Assembly (NCBI GenBank): GCA_947455725.1
Contig: CANGPL010000018.1
Span: 1-51,122, forward strand
Reading direction: 5' to 3'
Length of the DNA: 51,122 nt
From: Hyphomicrobiales bacterium
GTDB taxonomy: Bacteria; Pseudomonadota; Alphaproteobacteria; Rhizobiales; Beijerinckiaceae
The notes under the pieces: model-generated
Seen by the model: only the letters and a program-made list of their open reading frames with translations
The model's database searches: none
What the model was told of the DNA's origin: nothing
Shown here: one piece after another, positions 36,646-45,337 of the stretch
How positions within the stretch are numbered: the stretch's first letter is position 1
Layout: each line of letters begins with the position of its first letter
Program-made: the position numbers and the translations under genes

Positions 36646-37278
36646 TCAGTTCCTCACAAATAATTCTGTAGCCGTATGGGCGCGGCCTTGACCCGTGATA
36701 AATGTTTCAAGGCCACCAAGCCCGGTAGCCCGCATTTCAAAATTGAGACCCAATCGCTCAGCAGCCTTTCGCGCCTTCTTTTCCAATGCCGTATCCGGAA
36801 ATTGCGCGAGATAAACCACTCGTTTGTAATGGCCGAAATAGGTACTCATCAGCTGCGGATGACGGTCTAGTCCCAGCCCTTGAATAATTAGTCGATCAAA
36901 ATGGCGCACCAGATAATCGGTCAAAAAAAACGTTCCGATTTCCTCTTCCATGAGCGCATCGAATTCGCCGGGTTGCGAATAAAAAGCGTAGCAATGGTCG
37001 CCTTCAATCCGCTCAACGCCTTCTTCTTTCAAAACCGCATCCAGCATTCCGCCCGTTCCACAATCACCATAGAGACAGAGAATGTGATCATAGTGACCGC
37101 GGGCTTTGCGGATCTTTCCACGCACGCCTTCTGGAATTTTTTCAGGCCGATTATGCCATATGGCAGGTAGGCAGGTGATATCCAAATGATCGAGATGATT
37201 TAGCCGCTTGGCTTCCAGCAATTCGCGCGCTAGCGCGCCGCAAGCGATGATGAGGGTTTTGGGTTGGCCGCTTGGCAA
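36646..37278 (-). CDS. DUF1638 domain protein of the corrinoid methyltransferase operon
   Basis: A 210-residue DUF1638 protein. Relatives occur beside methylamine methyltransferase genes in methanogens and other bacteria, and none has an established role that I know. Conserved-looking cysteines and histidines (Cys13, Cys36, His42, Cys68, Cys73, His95-Cys96) suggest a metal or cofactor site: IIACGALAREL, LPAIWHNRPEKIP and LYGDCGTGGMLD. Translation starts at a TTG (37278) with AAGGG 7 bases upstream. It follows the corrinoid protein gene by 192 bases containing a REP element and precedes the PF13769 gene by 6 bases. Confidence 0.88.
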   Translation of the reverse strand: MPSGQPKTLIIACGALARELLEAKRLNHLDHLDITCLPAIWHNRPEKIPEGVRGKIRKARGHYDHILCLYGDCGTGGMLDAVLKEEGVERIEGDHCYAFYSQPGEFDALMEEEIGTFFLTDYLVRHFDRLIIQGLGLDRHPQLMSTYFGHYKRVVYLAQFPDTALEKKARKAAERLGLNFEMRATGLGGLETFITGQGRAHTATELFVRN

Positions 37279-37344
37279 TGAAGCACCCTTGGGTTCGTTG
37301 ATACTCGATCAAAAACAAGCATTATGTAGGACCATAAACCACCA

Positions 37345-37432
37345 ACCTCATCCTGAGCCACGGCGCAGCCGTGAGTCGAAGGACGGTGGCCGTGGTTCGA
37401 CACGCTGCTTCGCAGCGGCTCACCATGAGGGT
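37345..37432. repeat. REP element (CTCATCCTGAG type), copy A
   Basis: The element begins CCTCATCCTGAGCC and ends GGCTCACCATGAGGGT, an imperfect long inverted repeat with inner hairpins around GGCGCAGCC and CTGCTTCGCAG. It belongs to an extragenic palindrome family very common in Hyphomicrobiales. A second copy stands at 43462-43555. It lies inside the corrinoid operon, between the corrinoid protein and DUF1638 genes. Confidence 0.85.
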
Positions 37433-37470
37433 ATCTTTCTAAAGCCTGATCTAGCTCCAGTTTATAAAAC

Positions 37471-38160
37471 TTAAGCCCTGATCGTCCGTTGCGAGAGCAG
37501 CGACTTCGCCGTTTCCACCGCAACAGCCGCGTCACGGCAATAGGCATCGGCACCAATCGCCTCAGCAAAGGCTTCATTCAGCGGCGCACCACCAACGAGC
37601 ACGAGATAGTCGTTGCGCATACCTTTTTCTTTCAGCGTGTCGATAACAACCTTCATATAAGGCATCGTGGTCGTCAAAAGCGCAGACATGCCGAGAATGT
37701 CTGGCTTGTGTTCTTCAATCGCTTCAAGATATTTCTCAACGGGGTTGTTGATGCCAAGGTCAATGACTTCAAAGCCCGCGCCTTCCATCATCATGCAAAC
37801 GAGATTTTTGCCGATGTCATGGATGTCGCCTTTAACGGTCCCGATCACCATTTTACCGACCTTCGGCGCACCGGTTTCGGCCAAGAGCGGACGTAAAAGC
37901 TGCATACCGGCCTTCATCGCGTTAGCCGACATCAACACTTCCGGCACGAACAAAATGCCATCACGGAAATCGACACCAACAATGCGCATGCCTTCGACCA
38001 AAGCCTTGGTCAGAATATCATAGGGCGTCCAGTTACGGCCTAAAAGGATGTTCACACCCTCAACGATTTCCTCACCAAGACCATCATAGAGGTCATCATG
38101 CATCTGTTCGACGAGTTCGTCGTCGGAAAGCGTATTCAGATCAAGATCGCCGTCGGACAT
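37471..38160 (-). CDS. Corrinoid (B12-binding) methyl-carrier protein, MttC/MtbC-like
   Basis: A 229-residue corrinoid protein that carries a methyl group between methyltransferases. A helical cap domain is followed by a Rossmann-like B12 domain with the axial ligand motif DIHDIGKN (His114), LGINNPVEKY, MSALLTTTMPYM and a VGGAPLNEAFA end. Relatives are MttC, MtbC and MtgC. The first 31 residues are strikingly acidic, with 12 Asp/Glu and no Lys/Arg. AAGGG precedes the ATG. It is the first gene of the corrinoid operon, 124 bases after the dehydrogenase gene. Its partners are probably one or both MttB-type proteins of the window. Confidence 0.94.
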   Translation of the reverse strand: MSDGDLDLNTLSDDELVEQMHDDLYDGLGEEIVEGVNILLGRNWTPYDILTKALVEGMRIVGVDFRDGILFVPEVLMSANAMKAGMQLLRPLLAETGAPKVGKMVIGTVKGDIHDIGKNLVCMMMEGAGFEVIDLGINNPVEKYLEAIEEHKPDILGMSALLTTTMPYMKVVIDTLKEKGMRNDYLVLVGGAPLNEAFAEAIGADAYCRDAAVAVETAKSLLSQRTIRA

Positions 38161-38230
38161 GCGTAGCCACCCTTCAAATTTCGGTTCAGTTTAACCGCTT
38201 TACCGGATTAGAACCCTTCCGTCGAGGTTT

Positions 38231-38269
38231 CTGTCGGATTTGGGACGTAGGATGCCCCAATTCCGACAG
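38231..38269. other. Long hairpin between the FAD dehydrogenase and corrinoid protein genes
   Basis: CTGTCGGATTTGGG and CCCAATTCCGACAG can pair with one mismatch across a roughly 10-base loop. It lies 15-53 bases past the dehydrogenase stop and 71 before the corrinoid protein ATG. No T-run follows, so it may be an RNA-stabilising or processing structure, or a weak terminator. Confidence 0.5.
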
Positions 38270-38283
38270 GTCGACCGAGGCTC

Positions 38284-40794
38284 TTAGGCCCGGAGCTTTT
38301 CATTTTCCGGATCAAACGGCGATTCTGGAATAACCGTCGCCCGGAATGTCTTGCCGAGAATTACCACCTCAAGCTCGGTTCCGATCGCTGAAAATTCAGG
38401 TGCCACCATGCCAAGGGCCAATGATTTACCGGTCCGCCAGCCAAATCCGCCCGAGGTGCAGCGGCCCACAACCATGCCACCCTGATAGATTGGCTCAGAG
38501 CCGCGCGCGTCACAATCTTCCACGCCATGCACTTCCATCGTGACGAAAGCGTTCTTGAACCCTTTTTGCTGCCAAGCAACCAGAGCGTCGCGGCCAATAA
38601 AGTCACCTTTGTTCGGGTGAACAAAGCGCTGAAGGCCTGACTCAAACGCGGCGTATTCAATCGACATTTCGCGGCCAACGAGACGGTAAGATTTTTCCAA
38701 CGCCATCGACATCATGGCGCGGATACCAAACGGACGAATGCCGAATTTCGCGCCCGCTTTCATCAAGAGATCGAAAATATAATTTTGCATTTCAATCGGA
38801 TGATGGAACTCATAGCCAAGCTCGCCCACGAAATTCACGCGCAACACATCGCACTGCGCCGCACCAACCGAGATCCGTTGACCCGACAGCCATGGGAAGG
38901 CCTCATTTGACAAATCGGCATCGGTCAAGCTTTGCAGCACTTCGCGCGACTTCGGACCCGCCAAAACCAACACACCATAGGCCGTTGTGATCGGTGTGAA
39001 TTTCACACTACCATCGCTCGGCAAGAGCTTTTTGAGCGTATCGTGATCGTGCCGTTCCAGCGCACCGGCGGAGACAAGATAGAACACGTCCGGCGCGCTC
39101 TCATACACGGTAAATTCCGCACGCACGCCGCCATTTTTTGAGAGAAGATGCGTGAGTGCCACGCGGCCCTGCTTCTTCGGAATGCGATTGGCCAAAATGG
39201 AATCAAGCCATGCGCGAGCACCAGGTCCCGACACGATGCATTTTGCAAAAGCCGACATATCCTGAAGGCCAACGCCATTGGTAACCGCTTTGCACTCTTC
39301 GCCCACAAAGGGGAAATAGTTCGAACGACGGAAACTCCACTTTTCCTTGATCTTGCCGTCTTCAGCAGGTGGCGCATGGTTCTCGTTCGTCAATACATCG
39401 TCTTGAGCGAGATCTTCCTTTGAAAGACCATATCCTGCGGGTGCAAACCAATTCGGCCGCTCCCAACCATAGACCGATCCGAAGACAGCGCCGAGTGCCT
39501 TCATCCGGTCATAGCAAGGCGCCGTCTTTAAAGGCCGCGCTGCAACCCGCTCTTCATCCGGAAAATGCGGTGTAAACACGTTGGCATAGGCTTCTTCGTT
39601 CTTTTGTTTGAGATAGCCGCGACCCGCATAAGGGCCAAAGCGGCGTGGGTCGACGCCCATCATATCAACGGTTGATTCCCCGTCGACAATCCATTCCGCA
39701 AGCTGCCAGCCCGCACCACCGGCTGCCGTCACGCCAAAGCTGTGGCCTTCATTGAGCCAGACATTCGGCAAATCCCAAGCGGGCCCAACAATCGGGTTAC
39801 CATCGGGCGTATAGGCAATCGCGCCGTTATATACCTTCTTAACACCCACTTCGCCAAAGGCGGGAACACGCGCAATCGCCGTTTCAATATGCGGGGCGAG
39901 ACGGTCGAGGTCTTCCTGGAACAATTCATATTCCGACTCTTTCGACGGACCATCGACATAACAAACCGGAGCGCCCTTCTCGTAAGGTCCGAGAATGAAG
40001 CCGCCTGCTTCTTCGCGTAAATACCAAGACGAATCGGCCTCGCGCAGCACGCCCATTTCCGGCAGACCCTTGGCGTGGCGCTCTTGCACCAGAGGATGCG
40101 GCTCGGTGACGATATATTGATGCTCAACCGGGATTACCGGAATATCAAGGCCGAGCATCTTGCCCGTTTGACGGGCGAAATTGCCGGAGGCCGAGACGAT
40201 ATGCTCGCACGTAATATCGCCCTGATCTGTCTTGACAAGCCATTCGCCCGAGCGGGTGCGCTCAATGCCGATGACGGTCGTATTGCGATAGATTTCCGCG
40301 CCGCGGTTACGCGCACCCTTGGCAAAGGCCTGCGTCAGATCAGCCGGTTGAATATAACCGTCATCCGGATGCTGGATCGCGCCGAGCAAACCGTCCGTCT
40401 CGCAAAGCGGCCAGATTTCTTTCACCTGCGCTGGCGTCAGTCGGTTGACCTTCACGCCAATCGTTTCAGCCACACCGGCATAATACATAAACTCGTCCCA
40501 GCGCGTTTGGGTGCGGGCCAAGCGGATATTGGACACTTTCTTGAAACCAACCGGCTGCCCGGTCTCGGCTTCGAGGCTGCCATAAAGATTGACCGAATAT
40601 TTATGCAGCTGGCCGACCGAATAGGACATATTAAAGAGCGGCAGAAGCCCGGCGGCATGCCAAGTTGAGCCGGAGGTGAGTTCCTTGCGCTCGATCAGCG
40701 CAACATCGGTCCAGCCCTTCTTAGCCAAATGGTAGAGCGTCCCGACGCCAACAACGCCTCCGCCTATAACAACGACTCGTGCGGTGGATTTCAT
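38284..40794 (-). CDS. FAD-dependent dimethylglycine/sarcosine dehydrogenase-like protein with GcvT domain
   Basis: An 836-residue fusion. The N-terminal DAO-type FAD domain has VVVIGGGVVGVGTLYHLAKKG, and His46 in SGSTWHAAG lies where mammalian DMGDH/SARDH attach FAD covalently. A linker leads to GcvT-like folate-binding domains (GVGLQDMSAFAKCIVSGPGA, NFVGELGYEFHHP). Such enzymes oxidise N-methyl groups of dimethylglycine or sarcosine and can hand the formaldehyde to THF as methylene-THF. AAGGAG lies about 10 bases before the ATG at 40794; the longer reading to 40860 lacks similarity. Divergent from the first MttB gene. Exact substrate is unproven. Confidence 0.9.
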   Translation of the reverse strand: MKSTARVVVIGGGVVGVGTLYHLAKKGWTDVALIERKELTSGSTWHAAGLLPLFNMSYSVGQLHKYSVNLYGSLEAETGQPVGFKKVSNIRLARTQTRWDEFMYYAGVAETIGVKVNRLTPAQVKEIWPLCETDGLLGAIQHPDDGYIQPADLTQAFAKGARNRGAEIYRNTTVIGIERTRSGEWLVKTDQGDITCEHIVSASGNFARQTGKMLGLDIPVIPVEHQYIVTEPHPLVQERHAKGLPEMGVLREADSSWYLREEAGGFILGPYEKGAPVCYVDGPSKESEYELFQEDLDRLAPHIETAIARVPAFGEVGVKKVYNGAIAYTPDGNPIVGPAWDLPNVWLNEGHSFGVTAAGGAGWQLAEWIVDGESTVDMMGVDPRRFGPYAGRGYLKQKNEEAYANVFTPHFPDEERVAARPLKTAPCYDRMKALGAVFGSVYGWERPNWFAPAGYGLSKEDLAQDDVLTNENHAPPAEDGKIKEKWSFRRSNYFPFVGEECKAVTNGVGLQDMSAFAKCIVSGPGARAWLDSILANRIPKKQGRVALTHLLSKNGGVRAEFTVYESAPDVFYLVSAGALERHDHDTLKKLLPSDGSVKFTPITTAYGVLVLAGPKSREVLQSLTDADLSNEAFPWLSGQRISVGAAQCDVLRVNFVGELGYEFHHPIEMQNYIFDLLMKAGAKFGIRPFGIRAMMSMALEKSYRLVGREMSIEYAAFESGLQRFVHPNKGDFIGRDALVAWQQKGFKNAFVTMEVHGVEDCDARGSEPIYQGGMVVGRCTSGGFGWRTGKSLALGMVAPEFSAIGTELEVVILGKTFRATVIPESPFDPENEKLRA

Positions 40795-41100
40795 GGCGCG
40801 ATGCTCCTTGATTGAAAACAGAGACGAAGGCCCCTGCTGGCCAAATATAATAAAAACCACAGTCTCGGATGATCGAAACCTGTGCTACCGGCTTTTCGAC
40901 GCCCGATGTTCCGCTCGCGTCACCGGACCCCGCGGAACAGAAAAATCGGATCGACTCATCTCTCAAATGAATGTTGCTCATGTCGGTGACGGTCTTCAAC
41001 AAGAAATGACGCGAATAAGGCAGTCATTTGCACAACCCGCCAGTACAACCCCTCAACAGGGTTAGGGATGCCGAAGGCGCGTCCAATCAGGAGAATGGCG
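40795..41100. promoter_or_regulatory. Divergent control region of the dehydrogenase and MttB genes with an 8-bp hairpin
   Basis: This 306-base region must hold the promoters of two divergent genes. The clearest structure is TGTTCCGC (40907-40914) with GCGGAACA (40932-40939), an 8-bp inverted repeat around 17 bases, followed by an A-run on the plus strand. I looked for a B12 riboswitch or another named leader and saw none, and no obvious -35/-10 pair stood out. Confidence 0.45.
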
Positions 41101-42645
41101 ATGAACGATACAACTCCAGAAGTGCACCATGAACGCCGTGGCCGCGAAGCGCGCCGCTCAGCCCGTGCAACGCGTGGCGGAGCATCAATCCCTTATATTT
41201 CCCGCCAAAGCCCGCTGGTTGAGTTCTTGAGCGAAGAAGCCATGCAGATCATCGAGCATAATGCGGAAACGCTGCTCGAAGAGATTGGCATTGAGTTCCG
41301 CGACTATCCTAACGCGTTGAAATTGCTAAAAGATGCCGGTTGCGACATCCAGGGCGAGCGTGTTCGCTTCCCACGCGGCTTGGCCAAAAAACTGATCTCA
41401 ACCGTGCCGTCCGAATATACCCAGCACGCCCGCAATTCAGCCCGCAATGTCCAAATTGGCGGCAAAAATACCGTTTTCGCCCCAGTTTACGGCTCCCCCT
41501 TCGTCCACGACCTCGATAAAGGCCGCCGCTACGGCACGATCGAAGATTTCCAGAATTTCGTAAAGCTCGCCTATATGAGCCCGAATATGCACCATTCGGG
41601 CGGCACCGTGTGCGAACCCGTCGATTTACCGGTCAATAAGCGCCATTTGGAAATGGTTTATGCGCATATGCGTTATTCCGACAAAGCCTATATGGGCTCC
41701 GTCACCCATCCGGACCGCGCGCAAGATACCGTCAATATGTCCAAAATCCTCTTTGGCGAGGATTTCTTGGAGCATAATACGGTTTGCACCTCGCTGATCA
41801 ACGCCAATTCGCCGATGGTTTGGGACAATACGATGCTCGGCGCGGCTGAAGTCTATGCCCGCAACAATCAGGCCTGCATCATCACGCCCTTTATTCTCTC
41901 GGGCGCGATGAGCCCGGTGACGATTGCCGGTACCTTGACGCAAGTTTTGGCCGAAGTTTGGGCTGGCACATCCTTTGTTCAACTTGTCCGCCCGGGCGCA
42001 CCGGTCATTTTCGGCACGTTTGTTTCAACACTCTCGATGCAATCGGGCGCCCCAACTTTCGGCACACCCGAAGGCTCGCTCGCCATTTTCGGCGCAGCCC
42101 AGCTCGCCCGCCGTATGAAAATGCCGTTCCGTACGGGCGGTTCGCTTTGCGCCTCCAAGCTTCCGGACGCGCAAGCCGCCTATGAGAGCGCCAATACGCT
42201 GATGCCGACCTTGCTGGCGGGCACCAATTTCGTACTCCACGCCGCAGGCTGGATGGAAGGCGGCCTCGCCTCGTCTTACGAAAAGCTCATCATGGATATG
42301 GACCAGCTAGGCGCCATGCATGTGCTCGCTAAGGGCATTGATATGTCGGAAAACGGCCAAGCCATGGAAGCTTTCCGTGAAGTGCCCCCCGGCGGCCATT
42401 TCTTGGGCTCGGCGCATACGCAAGCCAATTTCGAGAACGCCTTCTACCGTTCGCCCGTCGCCGACAATAATTCCTTCGAGCAATGGGATGCGGAAGGCCG
42501 TAAGGATCACTCCCAACGCGCAAACGCGATTTGGAAGCGGATGCTCTCCGAATATGAGGCCCCAGCGATTGATTCGGGCGTTGATGAAGCGCTCCGCGAC
42601 TATATCGAGCGGAAAAAAGCCTCCATGCCGGATGCGGCCTATTAA
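41101..42645 (+). CDS. MttB-family (non-pyrrolysine) quaternary-amine methyltransferase, first paralogue
   Basis: A 514-residue trimethylamine methyltransferase-family protein. Characteristic segments are YGTIEDFQNFVKLAYMSPN, HHSGGTVCEPVDLPVNKRH, ACIITPFILSGAMSPVT and FVLHAAGWMEGGL. The frame has no internal amber codon, so this is the non-pyrrolysine branch, whose studied members demethylate glycine betaine, proline betaine or carnitine. AGGAG lies 7 bases before the ATG at 41101 but only one base before the ATG at 41095, which decides the start. The N-terminus is Arg-rich (RRGREARRSARATRGG). Divergent from the dehydrogenase gene. Exact substrate unknown. Confidence 0.92.
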   Translation: MNDTTPEVHHERRGREARRSARATRGGASIPYISRQSPLVEFLSEEAMQIIEHNAETLLEEIGIEFRDYPNALKLLKDAGCDIQGERVRFPRGLAKKLISTVPSEYTQHARNSARNVQIGGKNTVFAPVYGSPFVHDLDKGRRYGTIEDFQNFVKLAYMSPNMHHSGGTVCEPVDLPVNKRHLEMVYAHMRYSDKAYMGSVTHPDRAQDTVNMSKILFGEDFLEHNTVCTSLINANSPMVWDNTMLGAAEVYARNNQACIITPFILSGAMSPVTIAGTLTQVLAEVWAGTSFVQLVRPGAPVIFGTFVSTLSMQSGAPTFGTPEGSLAIFGAAQLARRMKMPFRTGGSLCASKLPDAQAAYESANTLMPTLLAGTNFVLHAAGWMEGGLASSYEKLIMDMDQLGAMHVLAKGIDMSENGQAMEAFREVPPGGHFLGSAHTQANFENAFYRSPVADNNSFEQWDAEGRKDHSQRANAIWKRMLSEYEAPAIDSGVDEALRDYIERKKASMPDAAY

Positions 42646-42790
42646 TCAAATAGGCTGTTAGCGCTCGCATACCAACAATTGACGTTGGCTTCAGTTGTCA
42701 CCTAAAGTCTTGTACCGAGAACGCTGAATCGTCTCGACGATTCCGGCATTGGCCGGACGAAAAGCGTCAGCAATGAGGTGAAGCAAAGAT

Positions 42791-43084
42791 ATGGCGAAGG
42801 CGGTATCTCCGGCCATTACTCAAGCCTTAGGCCAGCTCAGGAACGCGGTTACCGCGCTTGAGGCCGTTGTCGCACGCCGCGCGCAGGATGATCGCTCGGT
42901 CGAAATCTTGAAGCGCGAACTTGCCGTCATGCAGGACGACCGCGCCCAAATCGCGCTTGATCTCGATAGTGCCATGGCCAAAGCCGCGCGTCTTGATGCC
43001 ATAACCGGCGAATTAAGCCGTCGCGTTGATCGCGCGACCACCCTCGTCCGTGAAGTCATGGGCGATCTCGGACAGCGGGAATAG
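42791..43084 (+). CDS. DUF4164 coiled-coil protein
   Basis: A 97-residue DUF4164 protein with helical heptads (LGQLRNAVTALEAVVARRAQ and a second helix ending ITGELSRRVDRATTLVREVM). It regularly sits next to zapA in Hyphomicrobiales and is presumed to be a division-associated coiled coil; the function is not established. GAGG lies about 12 bases before the ATG at 42791. It precedes zapA by 8 bases, so the two form an operon. Confidence 0.9.
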   Translation: MAKAVSPAITQALGQLRNAVTALEAVVARRAQDDRSVEILKRELAVMQDDRAQIALDLDSAMAKAARLDAITGELSRRVDRATTLVREVMGDLGQRE

Positions 43085-43092
43085 AGGTTGGT

Positions 43093-43458
43093 ATGGGTCA
43101 GGTAACCGTCACCGTCGCCGATAAGATTTACCGCATCGCGTGCAATGATGGGCAGGAGCCGCATCTTATCCGCTTGGCTGCCGAACTCGACATCAAAATC
43201 AATGAAATGCGAGCGGCCTTTGGTGAGATTGGCGATAGCCGCCTTGTCGTGATGGCTGCGATCACCTTTATGGATGAGCGCGAAGAAATTAAAAATAAAG
43301 TAGCCGCACTCACCGCTGATCTTGCAAGCCTAAAAGAAGATCGGATGCTCATCGAACAAGCCAACAGCAAAACCGAAGCAGAAATTGCATCTGCGATTGC
43401 AAGTGCCGCAACGCGGATTGAGGATATTGCCAAAAGGCTTAACGGCAACGAACAATAA
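43093..43458 (+). CDS. zapA: Cell division protein ZapA
   Basis: A 121-residue ZapA, which binds FtsZ and promotes bundling at the division ring. The globular head has VTVTVADKIYRIACNDGQEPHL and LAAELDIKINEMRAAFGEI; LVVMAAITFMDE leads to a C-terminal coiled coil (LTADLASLKEDRMLIEQANS). AGAGG lies about 5 bases before the ATG. It is cotranscribed with the DUF4164 gene. The 6S RNA and 5-formyl-THF cyclo-ligase genes that often follow zapA in related genomes are absent; a REP element and a convergent acyl-CoA synthetase gene follow instead. Confidence 0.95.
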   Translation: MGQVTVTVADKIYRIACNDGQEPHLIRLAAELDIKINEMRAAFGEIGDSRLVVMAAITFMDEREEIKNKVAALTADLASLKEDRMLIEQANSKTEAEIASAIASAATRIEDIAKRLNGNEQ

Positions 43459-43461
43459 CGC

Positions 43462-43555
43462 ACCCTCATCCTGAGCCACGCCGCATCGCGGCGTGTGTCG
43501 AAGGACCGTCGTCGTGGTTCGACACGATGTTTCGCATCGGCTCACCGTGAGGATG
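43462..43555. repeat. REP element (CTCATCCTGAG type), copy B
   Basis: The element begins ACCCTCATCCTGAGCC and ends GGCTCACCGTGAGGAT, with inner hairpins GCCGCATCGCGGC and CGATGTTTCGCATCG. It is a clear family member of copy A at 37345-37432, with the same TCGAAGGAC and GTGGTTCGACACG blocks. It lies between the convergent zapA and acyl-CoA synthetase genes. Confidence 0.85.
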
Positions 43556-43608
43556 TTTTAACGGGCTGATCCCACGCCTTATGGATATACACCGCTAAAG
43601 AGAACGAC

Positions 43609-45240
43609 TTACATCCCCTTCGCACGATCGCGCAAAACGTATTTCTGTATCTTACCTGTCGACGTTTTCGGTAAATCTTCAAAGACAATCATACGCGGTA
43701 TCTTATAGCCTGCGAGATGTTCGCGGCACCACGCAATCAACTCGTCAGATGTTGCGGTTTTACCGGGCTTCAACTCGACAAAGGCGCAGGGCGTCTCGCC
43801 CCATTTGTCATCCGGCCGCGCAACAACGGCGGCAGCCTGTACGGACGGGTGTTTGAACAAAGCATCTTCGACTTCAATCGATGAAATATTTTCGCCGCCT
43901 GAGATGATGATGTCCTTTGAGCGGTCTTTTAGCTGAATATAGCCATCAGCATGCCGCACACCCAAATCGCCTGAATGGAACCAGCCACCAGCAAAGGCCT
44001 CATCCGTTGCTTTTTTATTTTTCAAATAACCCTTCATCACGACATTGCCGGCGAACATTGCCTCGCCCATCGTCTCGCCATCTTTGGGTACCGGTCGCAT
44101 GGTTTCTGGATCAATAATATCGAGATCTTCGAGTGCCATATACCGCACACCTTGACGTGATTTTTTAGCGGCCTGTGCAACAGGCTCGAGCGCATCCCAA
44201 TCGGATTGCCAATCATTGACCACGGCAGGGCCGTAGGTCTCGGTCAATCCATAAAGATGCGTGACATTAAAGCCAGCCACCTTCATAGCCCCTAATACGG
44301 CCGCAGGTGGCGGTGCAGCCGCAGTAAAAAATTCCACCACATGCGGCAATGGTTTTTTCTCATCATCCGGCGCGTTGAGCAGCGTCGACATCACAATAGG
44401 AGCGCCACAAAGATGCGTAACCTTATGCTCGGCTATCGCATCATACATCAGCTTGGCGCGCACTTGCCGCAGGCAGACATGCGTGCCAGCCGCCACCGAA
44501 ATCGACCAAGGAAAGCACCAGCCATTGCAATGGAACATCGGCAAGGTCCAGAGATAGACCGGATGCTTAGCCATATTGCACGTCAACACATTACCTTGCG
44601 CGAGCAAGTAAGCGCCACGATGGTGATAAACAACGCCCTTCGGATTACCCGTAGTGCCAGACGTATAATTCAGTGAAATCGCATCCCATTCATCATCAGG
44701 TGCCATGCGGGCATAATCCACATTACCCTGATGGATAAAAACCTCATATTCGATTGTACCGATACGATCACCCGCGCCTGTAAATTCAGGATCATCATAA
44801 TCAATCACCAGCGGCTTAACCGTGCATTGGCTAAGCGCCTCTTTCATCACTTTGGAAAATTCACGATCAACAATCACAATCTTCGCTTCACCGTGATCAA
44901 GCGAGAAAGCGAGTATCGCGGCATCAAGGCGAGTGTTGAGTGTATTCAGCACGGCACCGGTCATCGGCACGCCGTAATGGCATTCAAGCATGGCAGGCGT
45001 ATTCGCAAGCAACACCGCAACCGTGTCACCTCGGCCAATGCCGTGTTTCACCAAAGCCGAGGCAAGCTTTTTCGAGCGCGCATGAAAATCCCGATAGGTT
45101 CGGCGCAGCGAGCCATGAATAATAGCAACCCGATCCGGAAACACATCAGCCGTCCGCTCCAGAAAAGAAACGGGCGTTAAAGGCCGATAATTGGCCCGGT
45201 TTTTATCCAAATCGCGATCATAAATCGAAGAGGCCATCAT
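43609..45240 (-). CDS. Acyl-CoA synthetase, AMP-binding family
   Basis: A 543-residue ANL-superfamily ligase that adenylates a carboxylic acid and forms its CoA thioester. Key motifs are the P-loop YTSGTTGNPKG, the YGLTETYGP region and the hinge GGWFHSGDLGVRHADGYIQL, with the catalytic lysine in KTSTGKIQK. It resembles the medium-chain/DmdB-like branch, but the acid cannot be read from sequence. GGAG lies 6 bases before the ATG at 45240. It lies 97 bases downstream of the demethylase gene on the same strand and may be cotranscribed; any role in amine degradation is speculative. Confidence 0.92.
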   Translation of the reverse strand: MMASSIYDRDLDKNRANYRPLTPVSFLERTADVFPDRVAIIHGSLRRTYRDFHARSKKLASALVKHGIGRGDTVAVLLANTPAMLECHYGVPMTGAVLNTLNTRLDAAILAFSLDHGEAKIVIVDREFSKVMKEALSQCTVKPLVIDYDDPEFTGAGDRIGTIEYEVFIHQGNVDYARMAPDDEWDAISLNYTSGTTGNPKGVVYHHRGAYLLAQGNVLTCNMAKHPVYLWTLPMFHCNGWCFPWSISVAAGTHVCLRQVRAKLMYDAIAEHKVTHLCGAPIVMSTLLNAPDDEKKPLPHVVEFFTAAAPPPAAVLGAMKVAGFNVTHLYGLTETYGPAVVNDWQSDWDALEPVAQAAKKSRQGVRYMALEDLDIIDPETMRPVPKDGETMGEAMFAGNVVMKGYLKNKKATDEAFAGGWFHSGDLGVRHADGYIQLKDRSKDIIISGGENISSIEVEDALFKHPSVQAAAVVARPDDKWGETPCAFVELKPGKTATSDELIAWCREHLAGYKIPRMIVFEDLPKTSTGKIQKYVLRDRAKGM

Positions 45241-45337
45241 TCTTTCTCCCAAGAATGCCTTATTGGTAGCGGGCTAACGGGCGACTTTCAATTGGCTTCG
45301 GTCTTCGTCTTTCGGGGAAGAAGGTAAAACTCCCTCG

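Noticed and set aside
40795..41100. Cobalamin riboswitch upstream of the MttB or dehydrogenase gene
   Set aside because: I could not find a convincing B12-box or the surrounding stems; only an 8-bp hairpin is clear. A covariance search would settle it.
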